DNA of 42,118 nt, taken from NCBI GenBank assembly GCA_947470185.1, contig CANIRZ010000017.1, positions 1-42,118 on the forward strand, read 5' to 3'. A model generated the notes under the pieces. It had not been told where the DNA came from and made no database searches. It worked only from the letters and a program-made list of their open reading frames with translations. This DNA comes from Sphingomonadales bacterium. Lineage in GTDB: Bacteria; Pseudomonadota; Alphaproteobacteria; Sphingomonadales; Sphingomonadaceae. The translations under genes were made by a program, and so were the position numbers. This document shows positions 27,423 to 35,236 of the stretch, in pieces. Each line of letters begins with the position of its first letter. Positions within the stretch are counted from its first letter, which is position 1.

Positions 27423-28166
27423 ATGAATACCAACAACAGGCAGCAACAGAATAACAACAATCGTCGCCGCGGTCGCAATAACAACAGCAACAACAACCGG
27501 CAACAGAACAACAACCGCAGCGGTTTTGACTATCAAAATCTGATTGATAATCGTGCGCGCGGCAACGCAGCGCAGATGCTCGAAAAATACAAGAAACTGG
27601 CACAAGATGCGCAGTTTAATGGCGACCGCGTCAATGCCGAATATCACCTGCAATTTGCCGACCACTATTTCCGTGTGCTCGCAGATTTTCGCAGCCGCCA
27701 GGAAGCACGTCAGGAGCAGCAAGGCGAACGCCGGCCACGTGACGACGCGCGCGATGACAACCGTGACGATTGGCAGAATGACGATCGTTCGCCCAATTAT
27801 GATCGCTCGCCAAATTATGACGATCATCCATCGTCCGGAAACGCAGAAGCCGCATCCGATGAGGACTCAAGCGACAGCGACCAACGGGACCAACGGGAAA
27901 CGCGCGCCAGTCGCCCGGAACGCAGCGAACGTCCTGAGCGCAGCGAACGCCCCGCAAATAGCCGGAGCGCAAATCGTGGCCCACGCCGTCATCACAGCGA
28001 AGACCATGATGACGCCCCTGCCGGCCTCGACCTTGCAGTCTTGCCGCCTTCGATTGCAATATCGTCAAGCGAGGATGACAGCGCGGGTGAAAAGCCAGCC
28101 CGCAAGCCGCGTGCGCGCCGGACAAAAGCAACTGGTGATGAAGAGGTTTCAGCCGCAGCAGAATGA
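27423..28166 (+). CDS. DUF4167 domain-containing protein
   Basis: This 247-residue protein starts with a low-complexity Asn/Gln/Arg tract (about residues 1-35). The DUF4167 core follows: YQNLIDNRARGNAAQMLEKYKK, then AEYHLQFADHYFRVLADF. The remaining ~140 residues are a charged, probably disordered tail with repeats such as NYDRSPNYD and RPERSERPERSERP, and a basic stretch KPARKPRARRTK. The family is found throughout alphaproteobacteria next to prmC. The composition suggests RNA or ribosome association, but the function is not established. Confidence 0.92.
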   Translation: MNTNNRQQQNNNNRRRGRNNNSNNNRQQNNNRSGFDYQNLIDNRARGNAAQMLEKYKKLAQDAQFNGDRVNAEYHLQFADHYFRVLADFRSRQEARQEQQGERRPRDDARDDNRDDWQNDDRSPNYDRSPNYDDHPSSGNAEAASDEDSSDSDQRDQRETRASRPERSERPERSERPANSRSANRGPRRHHSEDHDDAPAGLDLAVLPPSIAISSSEDDSAGEKPARKPRARRTKATGDEEVSAAAE

Positions 28167-28249
28167 TTTTGTGGAGGCTCCCGCGAGGGCGCTTCAACTA
28201 TAATCTGTCGGCTAAACGCGAGCAGATGGCTTGAGGAACACCGTTGCGG

Positions 28250-28396
28250 TCAGTCCTCAGGCAATGGCCGTGGCTTATGCTCATCGTCAAGTGCGACGAA
28301 GGTGAACAGACCTTCTGTGACTTTTACCTCTTGCTGGCCACGTGCACGCGTTGCAATCACCTCGACCCGAACCCCCATTGCGGTGCGCCCGCGCCG
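28250..28396 (-). pseudogene. 5'-truncated acyl-CoA thioesterase remnant
   Basis: About 48 codons ending at 28250 read RGRTAMGVRVEV, ARGQQEVKVTEGLFTFVAL and DDEHKPRPLPED. This matches the last third of YciA-like hotdog acyl-CoA thioesterases, where GRTSM-x-VRVEV and VTEG-x-FTFVA-x-DE-x-x-PRP are typical. The first ~85 residues, including the hotdog active-site region, are absent. The same frame upstream runs into an unrelated membrane-protein gene that is intact in another frame. It is best read as a deletion remnant. A short peptide from ATG 28378 could still be made. Confidence 0.65.
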
Positions 28397-28421
28397 CTTG
28401 GAAAATTTTGAATATTTTCGG

Positions 28422-28715
28422 TCAACGGTCGACTTCGTCCGCAAATGGATCGTCAATAGCCTCATCATGTCCCGAGCCGCTCGATAAAAATACGAGGCCC
28501 ATGAGTGCAGCCGTGAGCATGATGGCGCCAAAAATCGCGCCTGCAGTCGCAATGAAAAAGTGGATGGAAACCATACCGTTCTGCCACCAGAAGGTACCCA
28601 ACGCCGCGACAGTTACAATTAATGTCACGCCGAACATCCAGCGCATGAGGCGCCAATATCTCTGCCAAGCAAAGCTAGCATATAGGGGATCATCGAGGCG
28701 GGAGGGACGAGTCAT
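28422..28715 (-). CDS. Small conserved membrane protein
   Basis: This 97-residue protein starts at ATG 28715 (MTRPSRLDDPLYASFAWQRY). It has two hydrophobic helices (MFGVTLIVTVAALGTFWW and HFFIATAGAIFGAIMLTAALMGLVFL) and an acidic C-terminal tail (HDEAIDDPFADEVD). It looks like a conserved sphingomonad hypothetical protein with two membrane spans. No function is assigned. The 64-bp region shared with the divergent CBS-domain gene must hold both promoters. A thioesterase remnant follows directly downstream. Confidence 0.75.
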   Translation of the reverse strand: MTRPSRLDDPLYASFAWQRYWRLMRWMFGVTLIVTVAALGTFWWQNGMVSIHFFIATAGAIFGAIMLTAALMGLVFLSSGSGHDEAIDDPFADEVDR

Positions 28716-28778
28716 GTCTTGATAAGGTCGCCTTATGCTATAAGTTCCATCCGGGGCAAGAACATAGGGAGAGAGTCG

Positions 28779-29207
28779 ATGACGATTTCTGCAATACTGG
28801 CCAATCACCGTCCGGACGTGCTGACGGCATCACCGGATGAAAGCGTGGGAGATCTCGTGGTTCGTTTGGCGGAGAACCGGATCGGCGCACTTCCTGTAAT
28901 AGACGGCAAGTCCGTCATCGGCATTTTCTCCGAGCGCGACATTGTCTACGGGGTCGCCAAGCATGGCGCAGCCTTCCTAACCAAGACGGTTGCGGATACA
29001 ATGACCGCACCTGCCATATCCGTCACGCCTGATACGGCAATACTGTACGCATTATCACTCATGACCAAACGCCGCATCCGCCACTTGCCAGTTATAAAAG
29101 AAGGCGCCCTTGTTGGCTTTGTATCCATCGGTGACTTAGTCAAGCACCGGATCGAAAAAATTGAAGCCGAAGCAGCGGCCATGCGCGATTATATAAACAT
29201 GGCATGA
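28779..29207 (+). CDS. CBS-domain protein
   Basis: This 142-residue protein is two CBS motifs and little else. The first (about residues 8-65) has VGDLVVRLAENRIGALPVID and IGIFSERDIVYGVAKHG. The second (about 73-130) has PDTAILYALSLMTKRRIRHLPVI and LVGFVSIGDLVKHRIEK. The pair folds as a Bateman module that binds adenosyl ligands (AMP, ATP, SAM) and acts as an energy sensor, usually as a dimer. GGGAGAG lies before the ATG at 28779; a farther in-frame ATG at 28719 is less likely. The target it regulates is unknown. Confidence 0.93.
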   Translation: MTISAILANHRPDVLTASPDESVGDLVVRLAENRIGALPVIDGKSVIGIFSERDIVYGVAKHGAAFLTKTVADTMTAPAISVTPDTAILYALSLMTKRRIRHLPVIKEGALVGFVSIGDLVKHRIEKIEAEAAAMRDYINMA

Positions 29208-29234
29208 ACGGGGCGCCACCACCGCCATTGACGA

Positions 29235-29972
29235 CTAACGAGGTTGTAAGGGCGTAGCGCCGCCAGCAGGCGGCGCTGTCACCGGCGGGGCCATAATGTT
29301 ATTAGACGGCGCATATACCGGCTTGGGCGCATATTTCATGTTCCAGTCCGCCAAGTCGCCTTGGTACTTCACATAGGCATCATAAAAATTCACAAAGAGA
29401 GTATCGATATCGATGAGGCCGCCAATGGCATATTCGGCCAAGGCTTCCTTCGGCACCTGATTAGCCTCCGTCAGCTTGCGCAGTGACATGTCGCAATATT
29501 GAGCCCGTACTGGCGGCAGAGCGAAGTAATTGTACAAATCAGTCAATTTCGTGTCGCGAATGCGCAAGCCATTTTGCGTGGGGTAGCGCTTCACATATTC
29601 GCGATCGACTGCCTTGCTGGTCTTTGACAACAGCACCTTATGGATAACGATGAACTTGTTATATTCCTTCGCAATTTGTCCCCAAACTGGCCCTTGGCAA
29701 TTAAGCGCAGCAACATTCAAGGCAGACCGGAAATGCCAGATCTGTTCGTCACGACTAAGACCGCGATTGGGCGTAACGCGAACGCCGTCCAAACCGATTG
29801 GCGGAATAGTCATCGATACAGCAGCACCACCGGGCGGCAGCGGCATCGCAGGCGCAGCGGGAGGCGGAGGCAGTGGAATAGGCACGGGTACCACCTTAAC
29901 TGGCGCAGGCGCGCAAGCTGCGGCTGCACCAACGAGGATGATGGCTACTAGATTCTTAACGCCCCAGCGCAT
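29235..29972 (-). CDS. Proline-rich lipoprotein of unknown function
   Basis: This 245-residue protein has a lipoprotein signal (MRWGVKNLVAIILVGAAAAC, Cys20), then a Pro-rich linker (PVPIPLPPPPAAPAMPLPPGG). A folded domain of about 150 residues contains two cysteines (ALNCQGP and AQYCDMS) that could form a disulfide. A second Pro/Ala-rich tail ends the protein. The layout suggests a periplasmic domain tethered to a membrane and reaching through the wall. I do not recognise the family; it resembles sphingomonad-specific hypothetical proteins. Confidence 0.8.
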   Translation of the reverse strand: MRWGVKNLVAIILVGAAAACAPAPVKVVPVPIPLPPPPAAPAMPLPPGGAAVSMTIPPIGLDGVRVTPNRGLSRDEQIWHFRSALNVAALNCQGPVWGQIAKEYNKFIVIHKVLLSKTSKAVDREYVKRYPTQNGLRIRDTKLTDLYNYFALPPVRAQYCDMSLRKLTEANQVPKEALAEYAIGGLIDIDTLFVNFYDAYVKYQGDLADWNMKYAPKPVYAPSNNIMAPPVTAPPAGGATPLQPR

Positions 29973-30050
29973 TGTTTAGTCTCCGAATTTGTGAACCTGT
30001 TGCCAACAGGATTTTACACGGAAAGAAAAGCCCTGTTCGACAAAATTCCA

Positions 30051-30084
30051 AAGAAAATGGCCCAGTGGTCTCCCACCGGGCCAT
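30051..30084 (-). terminator. Intrinsic terminator of the Bax inhibitor-1 gene
   Basis: On the minus strand ATGGCCCGGTGG (30084-30073) pairs with CCACTGGGCCAT (30068-30057), with one mismatch, and is followed by TTTTCTT. It lies about 30 bp after the gene. Confidence 0.85.
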
Positions 30085-30114
30085 CCTTATGCGTTCAAGC
30101 GGAACCGCCGATGA

Positions 30115-30858
30115 TTATTCGCGGTTACCAAGGAAGCTCAGCAAAAACTGGAACATGTTGATGAAGTCGAGATACAGCGTTAGCGCGGCCATAACCGCTG
30201 CTTTACCAATCATTTCTGGACCTTGCAGGTAGAAATACTCACTCTTTATACGCTGGGTATCATAAGCCGTCAGACCTGCAAAGATGAGCACACCCGCAGC
30301 GCTGATCACCCAATGAAGCGTATCAGAACCAAGGAAGATGTTCACGATAGATGCAACGATCAAGCCGACCATACCCATCACGAGGAAGCTTCCCCAACCG
30401 CTGATGTCCTTCTTTGTGGTGTAAGCCCAAAGGCTAAGCCCAGCAAAAGCTGCGGATGTGGCAAAGAATGTCTGTGCAATGGACTCACCTGTAAACATCA
30501 TGAAGATGCGGGCCATCGAAAGGCCCATCAGGACTGCAAAACCCCAGAACATTGCCTGAAGCGTTGACGCCGAGAATTTGCCCTGGCCAAAACTCATCGC
30601 CAGTACAACCACCAGTGGCGACAAGATAATCACCCAGCTCATCATGCTTGGGTTAGTCATTAGGTTTTGCGCCAACTCGGTTTGCGCAAACAGCATCGCG
30701 ACGACGCCGGTGAGCAGTACGCCCGACGCCATATAATTATAAACCTTGAGCATGTGCGAACGCAGACCGGCGTCAAAAGCGACGTCACCGGCGCGTGAGC
30801 CGACACCTGCAAGACTTGACTGGGCCCCGGTTACCCGTGGATCGGACCACTGTGCCAT
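30115..30858 (-). CDS. Bax inhibitor-1/YccA family membrane protein
   Basis: This 247-residue protein has seven predicted membrane helices, starting YNYMASGVLLTGVVAMLFA. The BI-1 family end pattern is present: GLTAYDTQRIKSEY, then ALTLYLDFINMFQFLLSFLGNR, with the acidic Asp residues of the proposed pH/Ca2+ leak pore. In bacteria, relatives such as YccA regulate the FtsH protease, while BsYetJ is a pH-dependent Ca2+ leak. The specific role here is not known. A good ribosome site (GAGAAATA) precedes ATG 30858. It is monocistronic with its own terminator. Confidence 0.95.
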   Translation of the reverse strand: MAQWSDPRVTGAQSSLAGVGSRAGDVAFDAGLRSHMLKVYNYMASGVLLTGVVAMLFAQTELAQNLMTNPSMMSWVIILSPLVVVLAMSFGQGKFSASTLQAMFWGFAVLMGLSMARIFMMFTGESIAQTFFATSAAFAGLSLWAYTTKKDISGWGSFLVMGMVGLIVASIVNIFLGSDTLHWVISAAGVLIFAGLTAYDTQRIKSEYFYLQGPEMIGKAAVMAALTLYLDFINMFQFLLSFLGNRE

Positions 30859-31011
30859 GACTTATTTCTCCTCAAAACGCGGCACTATAGCCGCATGGAC
30901 ATGATATTGGAGGAAATCGTCCTAATTTCAAGTAAAACACGACATACAAAAATCGAATTTTTTAAACAAATCACATCGTAGCAAATTGAATTGTATTTCA
31001 TGTTGCACCCA

Positions 31012-31040
31012 TTGCCCGTTGTGCTAGCCCTGCCCTAATA
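31012..31040 (+). promoter_or_regulatory. Candidate sigma-70 promoter of the MFS transporter gene
   Basis: TTGCCC (31012-31017), 17 bp, CTAATA (31035-31040), 30 bp before the GTG start. It shares the TTGCCC element with the candidate dnaN promoter. Confidence 0.4.
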
Positions 31041-31070
31041 AGTCGATAACGGCGTTTTAGGGAGAGGTCA

Positions 31071-32690
31071 GTGAGTGGGACGGTCGAAGGCGAACGAAAC
31101 AAGTCGGCTCCCGTAGAGCGCGACGCACCTTCCCCAGAGGCCAGCAGCTATAGCTGGTATGTCCTAATGGTATTGGTTGTCGTCTACATCCTCAACTTCA
31201 TCGACCGCCAAATCCTCAGTATTTTGGCTGTTGATATCAAGGCTGACCTTGGCCTGACAGACGCCGACATGGGGTTTTTGGGTGGAGCTGCCTTTGCGGT
31301 TTTTTACGCCTTATTCGGCATTCCGCTTGGGCGGCTCGCCGATAACTGGAGCCGCGTGAAGCTGCTGTCGATTGGCCTTGCCTTATGGTCAATTATGACC
31401 GCCCTATCTGGCTTTGCGCGCAACCAAGCTGAGTTGACCATGGCGCGCATGGGCGTTGGCGTTGGCGAAGCAACCGCAAGTCCGACGGCCTATTCGCTGA
31501 TTTCCGATTATTTTCCAAAAAAGCAGCGCGCGACCGCACTCGCGATTTACTCGTCCGGTCTTTACATTGGCGGCGGTGTTTCACTTTTTCTTGGTGCGCT
31601 GATTGTCCAGAGTTGGAACGCTGCTTACCCGCAAGGTGGACCACTTGGACTATCTGGTTGGCATGCGGCGTTCGTCGCCGTTGGTATTCCTGGCGTGCTG
31701 GTCGGCTTGTGGGTTGCTTCGCTGCGTGAGCCCGTGCGCGGCGCAATGGATGGCCTTGTTACCCCAGCGCATCCCGCCCCATTCAGAGCATTCGCGCAAG
31801 ACCTTTCGATGATCGTCCCGCCCTTCACCCTTTGGGGTGCCTATCAGCGCGGCCCTGCAGCACTGGTCATCAACCTTGCAACCGGAGGCGCGATTGCCGC
31901 TTTTGCTTATATGATGATCAAGCTTACAGGCAATTTCCCGCAATGGTCGTCTGTTGGTTTCGGCTTCTACGCGGTGTTCTCATGGGCATCATCGCTGCGC
32001 GCAAAAGACCCAGCGACCTTCCGTTTGATTTGGGGCACGCCAGCATTCATCTGCACCACCATTGGCTATGGCCTGGTGGCTTTAGCTGCTTATGCACTTA
32101 CCTTTTGGTCAGCACCTTATGCGGAAACGGTTTTGGGCCTGCCCAAGAAAGAATTGGCGTTCATCCTTGGCGCAAATGGAGCCCTCAGCGGATTTTTGGG
32201 AGTTATCATAGGCGGACGCGTCGCAGATGCGCTGCGTACGAAGAATCCAGCGGGTCGCATCCTCGTCGTCATCATGGGCGTCGTGGGCCCCATCATTCCC
32301 ATCGGCATTGGGTATACCACCGATAATGTGATCTTATTTTATGCAATGAACTTCGTCGCCGTCATGCTCGGTGCGACGGCGCTCGGCGCGGCAGCAGCCA
32401 CAACGCAGGACCTCGTGTTGCCACGCATGCGCGGCACTGCGACCGCTGCGTTCTTCTTGGGCACTACGCTCGTTGGCTTGTCCTTTGGACCCTACATGGT
32501 CGGACAGATTTCAGACCTTGCCGGAACGATGGTCGAAGGAAAGCTCATCGGCGATTTGCGCGTCGGCATTTTGTCGCTGATCGCGGTCGCGCCTGTCGCC
32601 TTGGCTTTGCTAATCGCCGCATATCGGACGGTGCCCACCGCGGAACGGACAATAGTTGAGCGTGCCCGTGACGCAGGAGAGCCGGTTTAA
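31071..32690 (+). CDS. MFS transporter, spinster-like
   Basis: This 539-residue transporter starts at GTG 31071 behind GGGAGAGG. There are about twelve membrane helices. NFIDRQILSILAVDIKADLGLTDADMGFLGGAAFAVFYALFGIPLGRLADNWSRVKLL carries the MFS signature between helices 2 and 3 (G-R-L-A-D, then R). The long central loop and the N-terminal FIDRQ motif fit the spinster-like group abundant in sphingomonads and often linked with lipid, steroid or aromatic catabolism. The substrate is unknown. Its stop codon lies inside a palindrome (32686-32703) that precedes the acyl-CoA dehydrogenase gene. Confidence 0.92.
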   Translation: MSGTVEGERNKSAPVERDAPSPEASSYSWYVLMVLVVVYILNFIDRQILSILAVDIKADLGLTDADMGFLGGAAFAVFYALFGIPLGRLADNWSRVKLLSIGLALWSIMTALSGFARNQAELTMARMGVGVGEATASPTAYSLISDYFPKKQRATALAIYSSGLYIGGGVSLFLGALIVQSWNAAYPQGGPLGLSGWHAAFVAVGIPGVLVGLWVASLREPVRGAMDGLVTPAHPAPFRAFAQDLSMIVPPFTLWGAYQRGPAALVINLATGGAIAAFAYMMIKLTGNFPQWSSVGFGFYAVFSWASSLRAKDPATFRLIWGTPAFICTTIGYGLVALAAYALTFWSAPYAETVLGLPKKELAFILGANGALSGFLGVIIGGRVADALRTKNPAGRILVVIMGVVGPIIPIGIGYTTDNVILFYAMNFVAVMLGATALGAAAATTQDLVLPRMRGTATAAFFLGTTLVGLSFGPYMVGQISDLAGTMVEGKLIGDLRVGILSLIAVAPVALALLIAAYRTVPTAERTIVERARDAGEPV

Positions 32691-32703
32691 TCAAACGATT
32701 AAA
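32686..32703. promoter_or_regulatory. Palindrome upstream of the acyl-CoA dehydrogenase (candidate TetR-type operator)
   Basis: TTTAATCAAACGATTAAA has 7-bp perfect arms around 4 bases, 77 bp before the dehydrogenase start. It shares its core pattern TTTAATY-N4-RATTAAA with the palindrome at 11762-11779. A second inverted repeat, TTGACGCCCACGTCAA, follows at 32710-32725 and overlaps a possible -35 element. Confidence 0.5.
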
Positions 32704-32780
32704 TTCGGCTTGACGCCCACGTCAACTTACTGCCATTGAAGTACGCATAACCGCAGGCCGATTTTGCAGGGGATTTTCAC

Positions 32781-33935
32781 ATGTCACTCGATACCATTCC
32801 ACGTACCGCTTATAATGAAGATCATGAGGCGTTTCGCCAATCAGTGCGCCTGTTCCTACAAAAGGAAGTCGCCCCCCACGCAAAGCAGTGGCAGGAAGAC
32901 GGCATCGTCCCAAAATCCATCTGGCCCAAGGCTGGCGAAGTTGGCATGTTGTGCCCCACTGCGCCCGTTGAATATGGCGGCCTTGGCCTCGACTTTGGTT
33001 ACAATGCCATTGTTGATGAAGAATCGGCTTATTATGGCGGCGTAGCGACTGGATTCTCGCTACAGTCCGATATCGTAGTAAACTACATCACCAGCTATGG
33101 CAGCGAAGAGCAGAAGAAGCATTGGCTGCCCAAGATGATCTCAGGCGAGGTCATCACGGCCATCGCGATGACTGAGCCCGGCACTGGTAGCGATCTTCAG
33201 GCTATGAAGACTACTGCCAAAAAAGACGGCAATCATTACGTTATCAACGGCAGCAAAACCTACATCACCAATGGTCAAAATGCGGACCTGATCCTTGTCT
33301 GCGTCAAGACGGACACTGAGATTCAACCTGCCTATAAAGGCATGTCGATAGTCCTCGTTGAAGCCGAGCGCGAAGGCTTTAAGCGCGGCCGCAACCTTGA
33401 TAAAATCGGCATGGACGAAGCCGACACATCGGAATTGTTCTTCGAAGACGTCCGCGTTCCCATGACCAACTGTTTGGGCGAAGAGGGCAAGGGCTTCATC
33501 TATCTGATGAGCGAACTGCCGCAGGAACGCCTTTCCATTGCAGTTTCGTCCATGGCGAGCACGCAAAAGGCATTTGACGAAACCGTCGCCTTTTGCCGCG
33601 ACCGGATCGTCTTTGGTAAGCCGTTGCTCGACTTCCAAAACACCCGCTTCGTGCTGGCCGATATCAAGACGAAACTTCAAGTCGGCTGGGCGCACCTCGA
33701 TTGGGCATTGAACCGCCATTACAAGAAAGAACTCACTGCCGAAGAAGGCGCTGCTGCAAAATTGTGGCACACCGACCTTCAGTGGGAAGTCGTTGATGCC
33801 TGCCTGCAACTCCATGGCGGTGCAGGATATATGAACGAATATCCCATCGCCCGCATGTGGCGCGCAGCGCGCGTAACGCGGATTTTTGGGGGCACGAACG
33901 AGATCATGAAGGAGCTGATCGGTCGGGGTTTGTAA
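32781..33935 (+). CDS. Acyl-CoA dehydrogenase, long-chain (LCAD)-like
   Basis: This FAD enzyme (384 residues) makes the alpha,beta double bond in acyl-CoA during beta-oxidation. Domains follow the normal order: N-terminal helical, beta (ITAIAMTEPGTGSDLQAMKTTA, the FAD/substrate strand) and C-terminal helical (QLHGGAGYMNEYPIARMWRAARVTRIFGGTNEIMKELI). IFGGT rather than YEGT at the end means the catalytic Glu is not in the MCAD position. Glu249 in SELPQERLSIA matches the LCAD/isovaleryl-type base instead. The electron acceptor is ETF. It lies downstream of the MFS gene but probably has its own promoter and operator (32686-32725). Confidence 0.95.
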   Translation: MSLDTIPRTAYNEDHEAFRQSVRLFLQKEVAPHAKQWQEDGIVPKSIWPKAGEVGMLCPTAPVEYGGLGLDFGYNAIVDEESAYYGGVATGFSLQSDIVVNYITSYGSEEQKKHWLPKMISGEVITAIAMTEPGTGSDLQAMKTTAKKDGNHYVINGSKTYITNGQNADLILVCVKTDTEIQPAYKGMSIVLVEAEREGFKRGRNLDKIGMDEADTSELFFEDVRVPMTNCLGEEGKGFIYLMSELPQERLSIAVSSMASTQKAFDETVAFCRDRIVFGKPLLDFQNTRFVLADIKTKLQVGWAHLDWALNRHYKKELTAEEGAAAKLWHTDLQWEVVDACLQLHGGAGYMNEYPIARMWRAARVTRIFGGTNEIMKELIGRGL

Positions 33936-33959
33936 AACCACTGTCTATACAACACCCTT

Positions 33960-33982
33960 CACCCTGAACTTGTTTCAGGGTG
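33960..33982. repeat. Palindromic hairpin between dehydrogenase and thioesterase genes
   Basis: CACCCTGAA (33960-33968) pairs with TTCAGGGTG (33974-33982). There is no T tail. It resembles short dispersed palindromes seen between sphingomonad genes and might also slow transcription into the thioesterase gene. Confidence 0.6.
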
Positions 33983-34007
33983 ACATATTCTATTGAGGTT
34001 CCATTCT

Positions 34008-34442
34008 ATGCCCAAACCGCAAAGCTGGCAGCTTGACCCTGCAAGCTATCCTTTCAAGCACCGCACCCAAACGCGCTTTGCGGATCAGGACTTGTTGGGG
34101 CACATCAACAATGTCGCAATGGCCGGATTGTTCGAACATGGCCGCGGCATGTTCAACCACGCTATTGCGGTTGAGCGCCGCGCGCCGGGGCAACGCTGGC
34201 TGATCGTAAGCGTTGCACTTGATTACATTGCCGAGGCACATTTCCCCGAGCATGTCGAGATTGCAAGCGGCATATTGCGGATCGGGAACAGCAGTTGGGA
34301 CATCGCGTCCGCCGCATTTCAAGGCGGAGAATGCAAGGCGACTTGCATCACCACCATCGTCCTAACCGACGCCAATGGCCCGACAGTAATCCCACAGGAT
34401 CTGCGCGGCGAATTTGAACGGTTGCACGTTAAGTCTGCTTAA
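34008..34442 (+). CDS. Acyl-CoA thioesterase, 4HBT hotdog family
   Basis: This 144-residue protein starts at ATG 34008; an in-frame TTG at 33993 is less likely. The hotdog signature is TRFADQDLLGHINNVAMAGLFEHGR, where D-x-x-x-H-x-N-N marks the 4-hydroxybenzoyl-CoA thioesterase active site (Asp and the following helix). VALDYIAEAHFPEHVEI is the matching second strand region. It would hydrolyse an acyl-CoA in the cytoplasm. Its stop overlaps that of the convergent enoyl-CoA hydratase gene by 4 bp. With the dehydrogenase and hydratase it points to acyl-CoA catabolism. Confidence 0.9.
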   Translation: MPKPQSWQLDPASYPFKHRTQTRFADQDLLGHINNVAMAGLFEHGRGMFNHAIAVERRAPGQRWLIVSVALDYIAEAHFPEHVEIASGILRIGNSSWDIASAAFQGGECKATCITTIVLTDANGPTVIPQDLRGEFERLHVKSA

Positions 34443-35236
34443 TCAGCAAAAACCCCTGCCCGTTTCTGCATTCCCGCCATTACCGCTTCAATCTGATTGG
34501 GCTTGCGAATGACGCGGGCTTGACGCTCGCTTTCGGCCATTAATATCGCGTCTTCGTCCATATCGGCATATTCGTTAAAAAGTGCCTTTGCCTCGCGCAT
34601 CGCCTCCGGGTTGCGGTCGGCAATTTCGCGGGCAATCGCCATGGCGCGGGTATGGGGGTTTTCATCCACGAAGGTCGCAAAGCCCAAGCTGAACGCCTCG
34701 GCACCCGAAAATTCCCGATTGGTGTATGTCAGCTCGCGCAGCATATCTTCGCGTACCATCCCGCGCCACAAGGCATATCCTCCCATATCGGGGATAAGGC
34801 CCCACTTCATCTCCATCACGGCCATCCGCGCATCTGGCGCGACCACGCGGATGTCAGCGCCACTGGCAATTTGCAATCCGCCGCCAAAACACACGCCATG
34901 TACAGCCGCGATGACTGGCATTGGAAGTTTGCGCCAAAGCATCGCGACTTGCTGGAATGTGTTGGCGTTGCCATGCGTCCGGTCGGTCAGGCTGCCCATA
35001 CCGCTGCTTGCACTCGCGCCGCCACTGGCCATGCTGGCCATATCAAGCCCGGCACAGAAGCTGCGCCCTTCGCCCGAGAGAACCACCGCGCGCACGCCCT
35101 TCATCGCTGCAAGCTCTTCACCCGCAGCGATGATCCCCTGAAACATCGCTGGATCAAGCGCGTTCATCTTGTCCGCGCGGGTAAGCCGGACATCAGCGAC
35201 GTGATTGTCGATAGCAATGGATACGCGGTCGTTCAT
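34439..35236 (-). CDS. Enoyl-CoA hydratase/isomerase (crotonase) family protein
   Basis: This 265-residue protein has the crotonase oxyanion-hole segments GRSFCAGLDMASMASGG and AAVHGVCFGGGLQIASGADIRV. The strand ARMAVMEMKWGLIPDMGG carries the second half of the active site. Glu and Gly positions typical of hydratases are only partly kept, so hydratase, isomerase or hydrolase activity cannot be told apart. Its start codon overlaps the stop of the upstream HCCA-isomerase-like gene in an ATGA arrangement (35233-35236), so the two form a coupled pair. Confidence 0.92.
   Translation of the reverse strand: MNDRVSIAIDNHVADVRLTRADKMNALDPAMFQGIIAAGEELAAMKGVRAVVLSGEGRSFCAGLDMASMASGGASASSGMGSLTDRTHGNANTFQQVAMLWRKLPMPVIAAVHGVCFGGGLQIASGADIRVVAPDARMAVMEMKWGLIPDMGGYALWRGMVREDMLRELTYTNREFSGAEAFSLGFATFVDENPHTRAMAIAREIADRNPEAMREAKALFNEYADMDEDAILMAESERQARVIRKPNQIEAVMAGMQKRAGVFAD

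Noticed and set aside
28250-28552. A complete 100-residue gene on the minus strand
   Set aside because: Only the last ~48 codons look like a protein family. The first half overlaps the membrane-protein gene in another frame, so it is recorded as a remnant.
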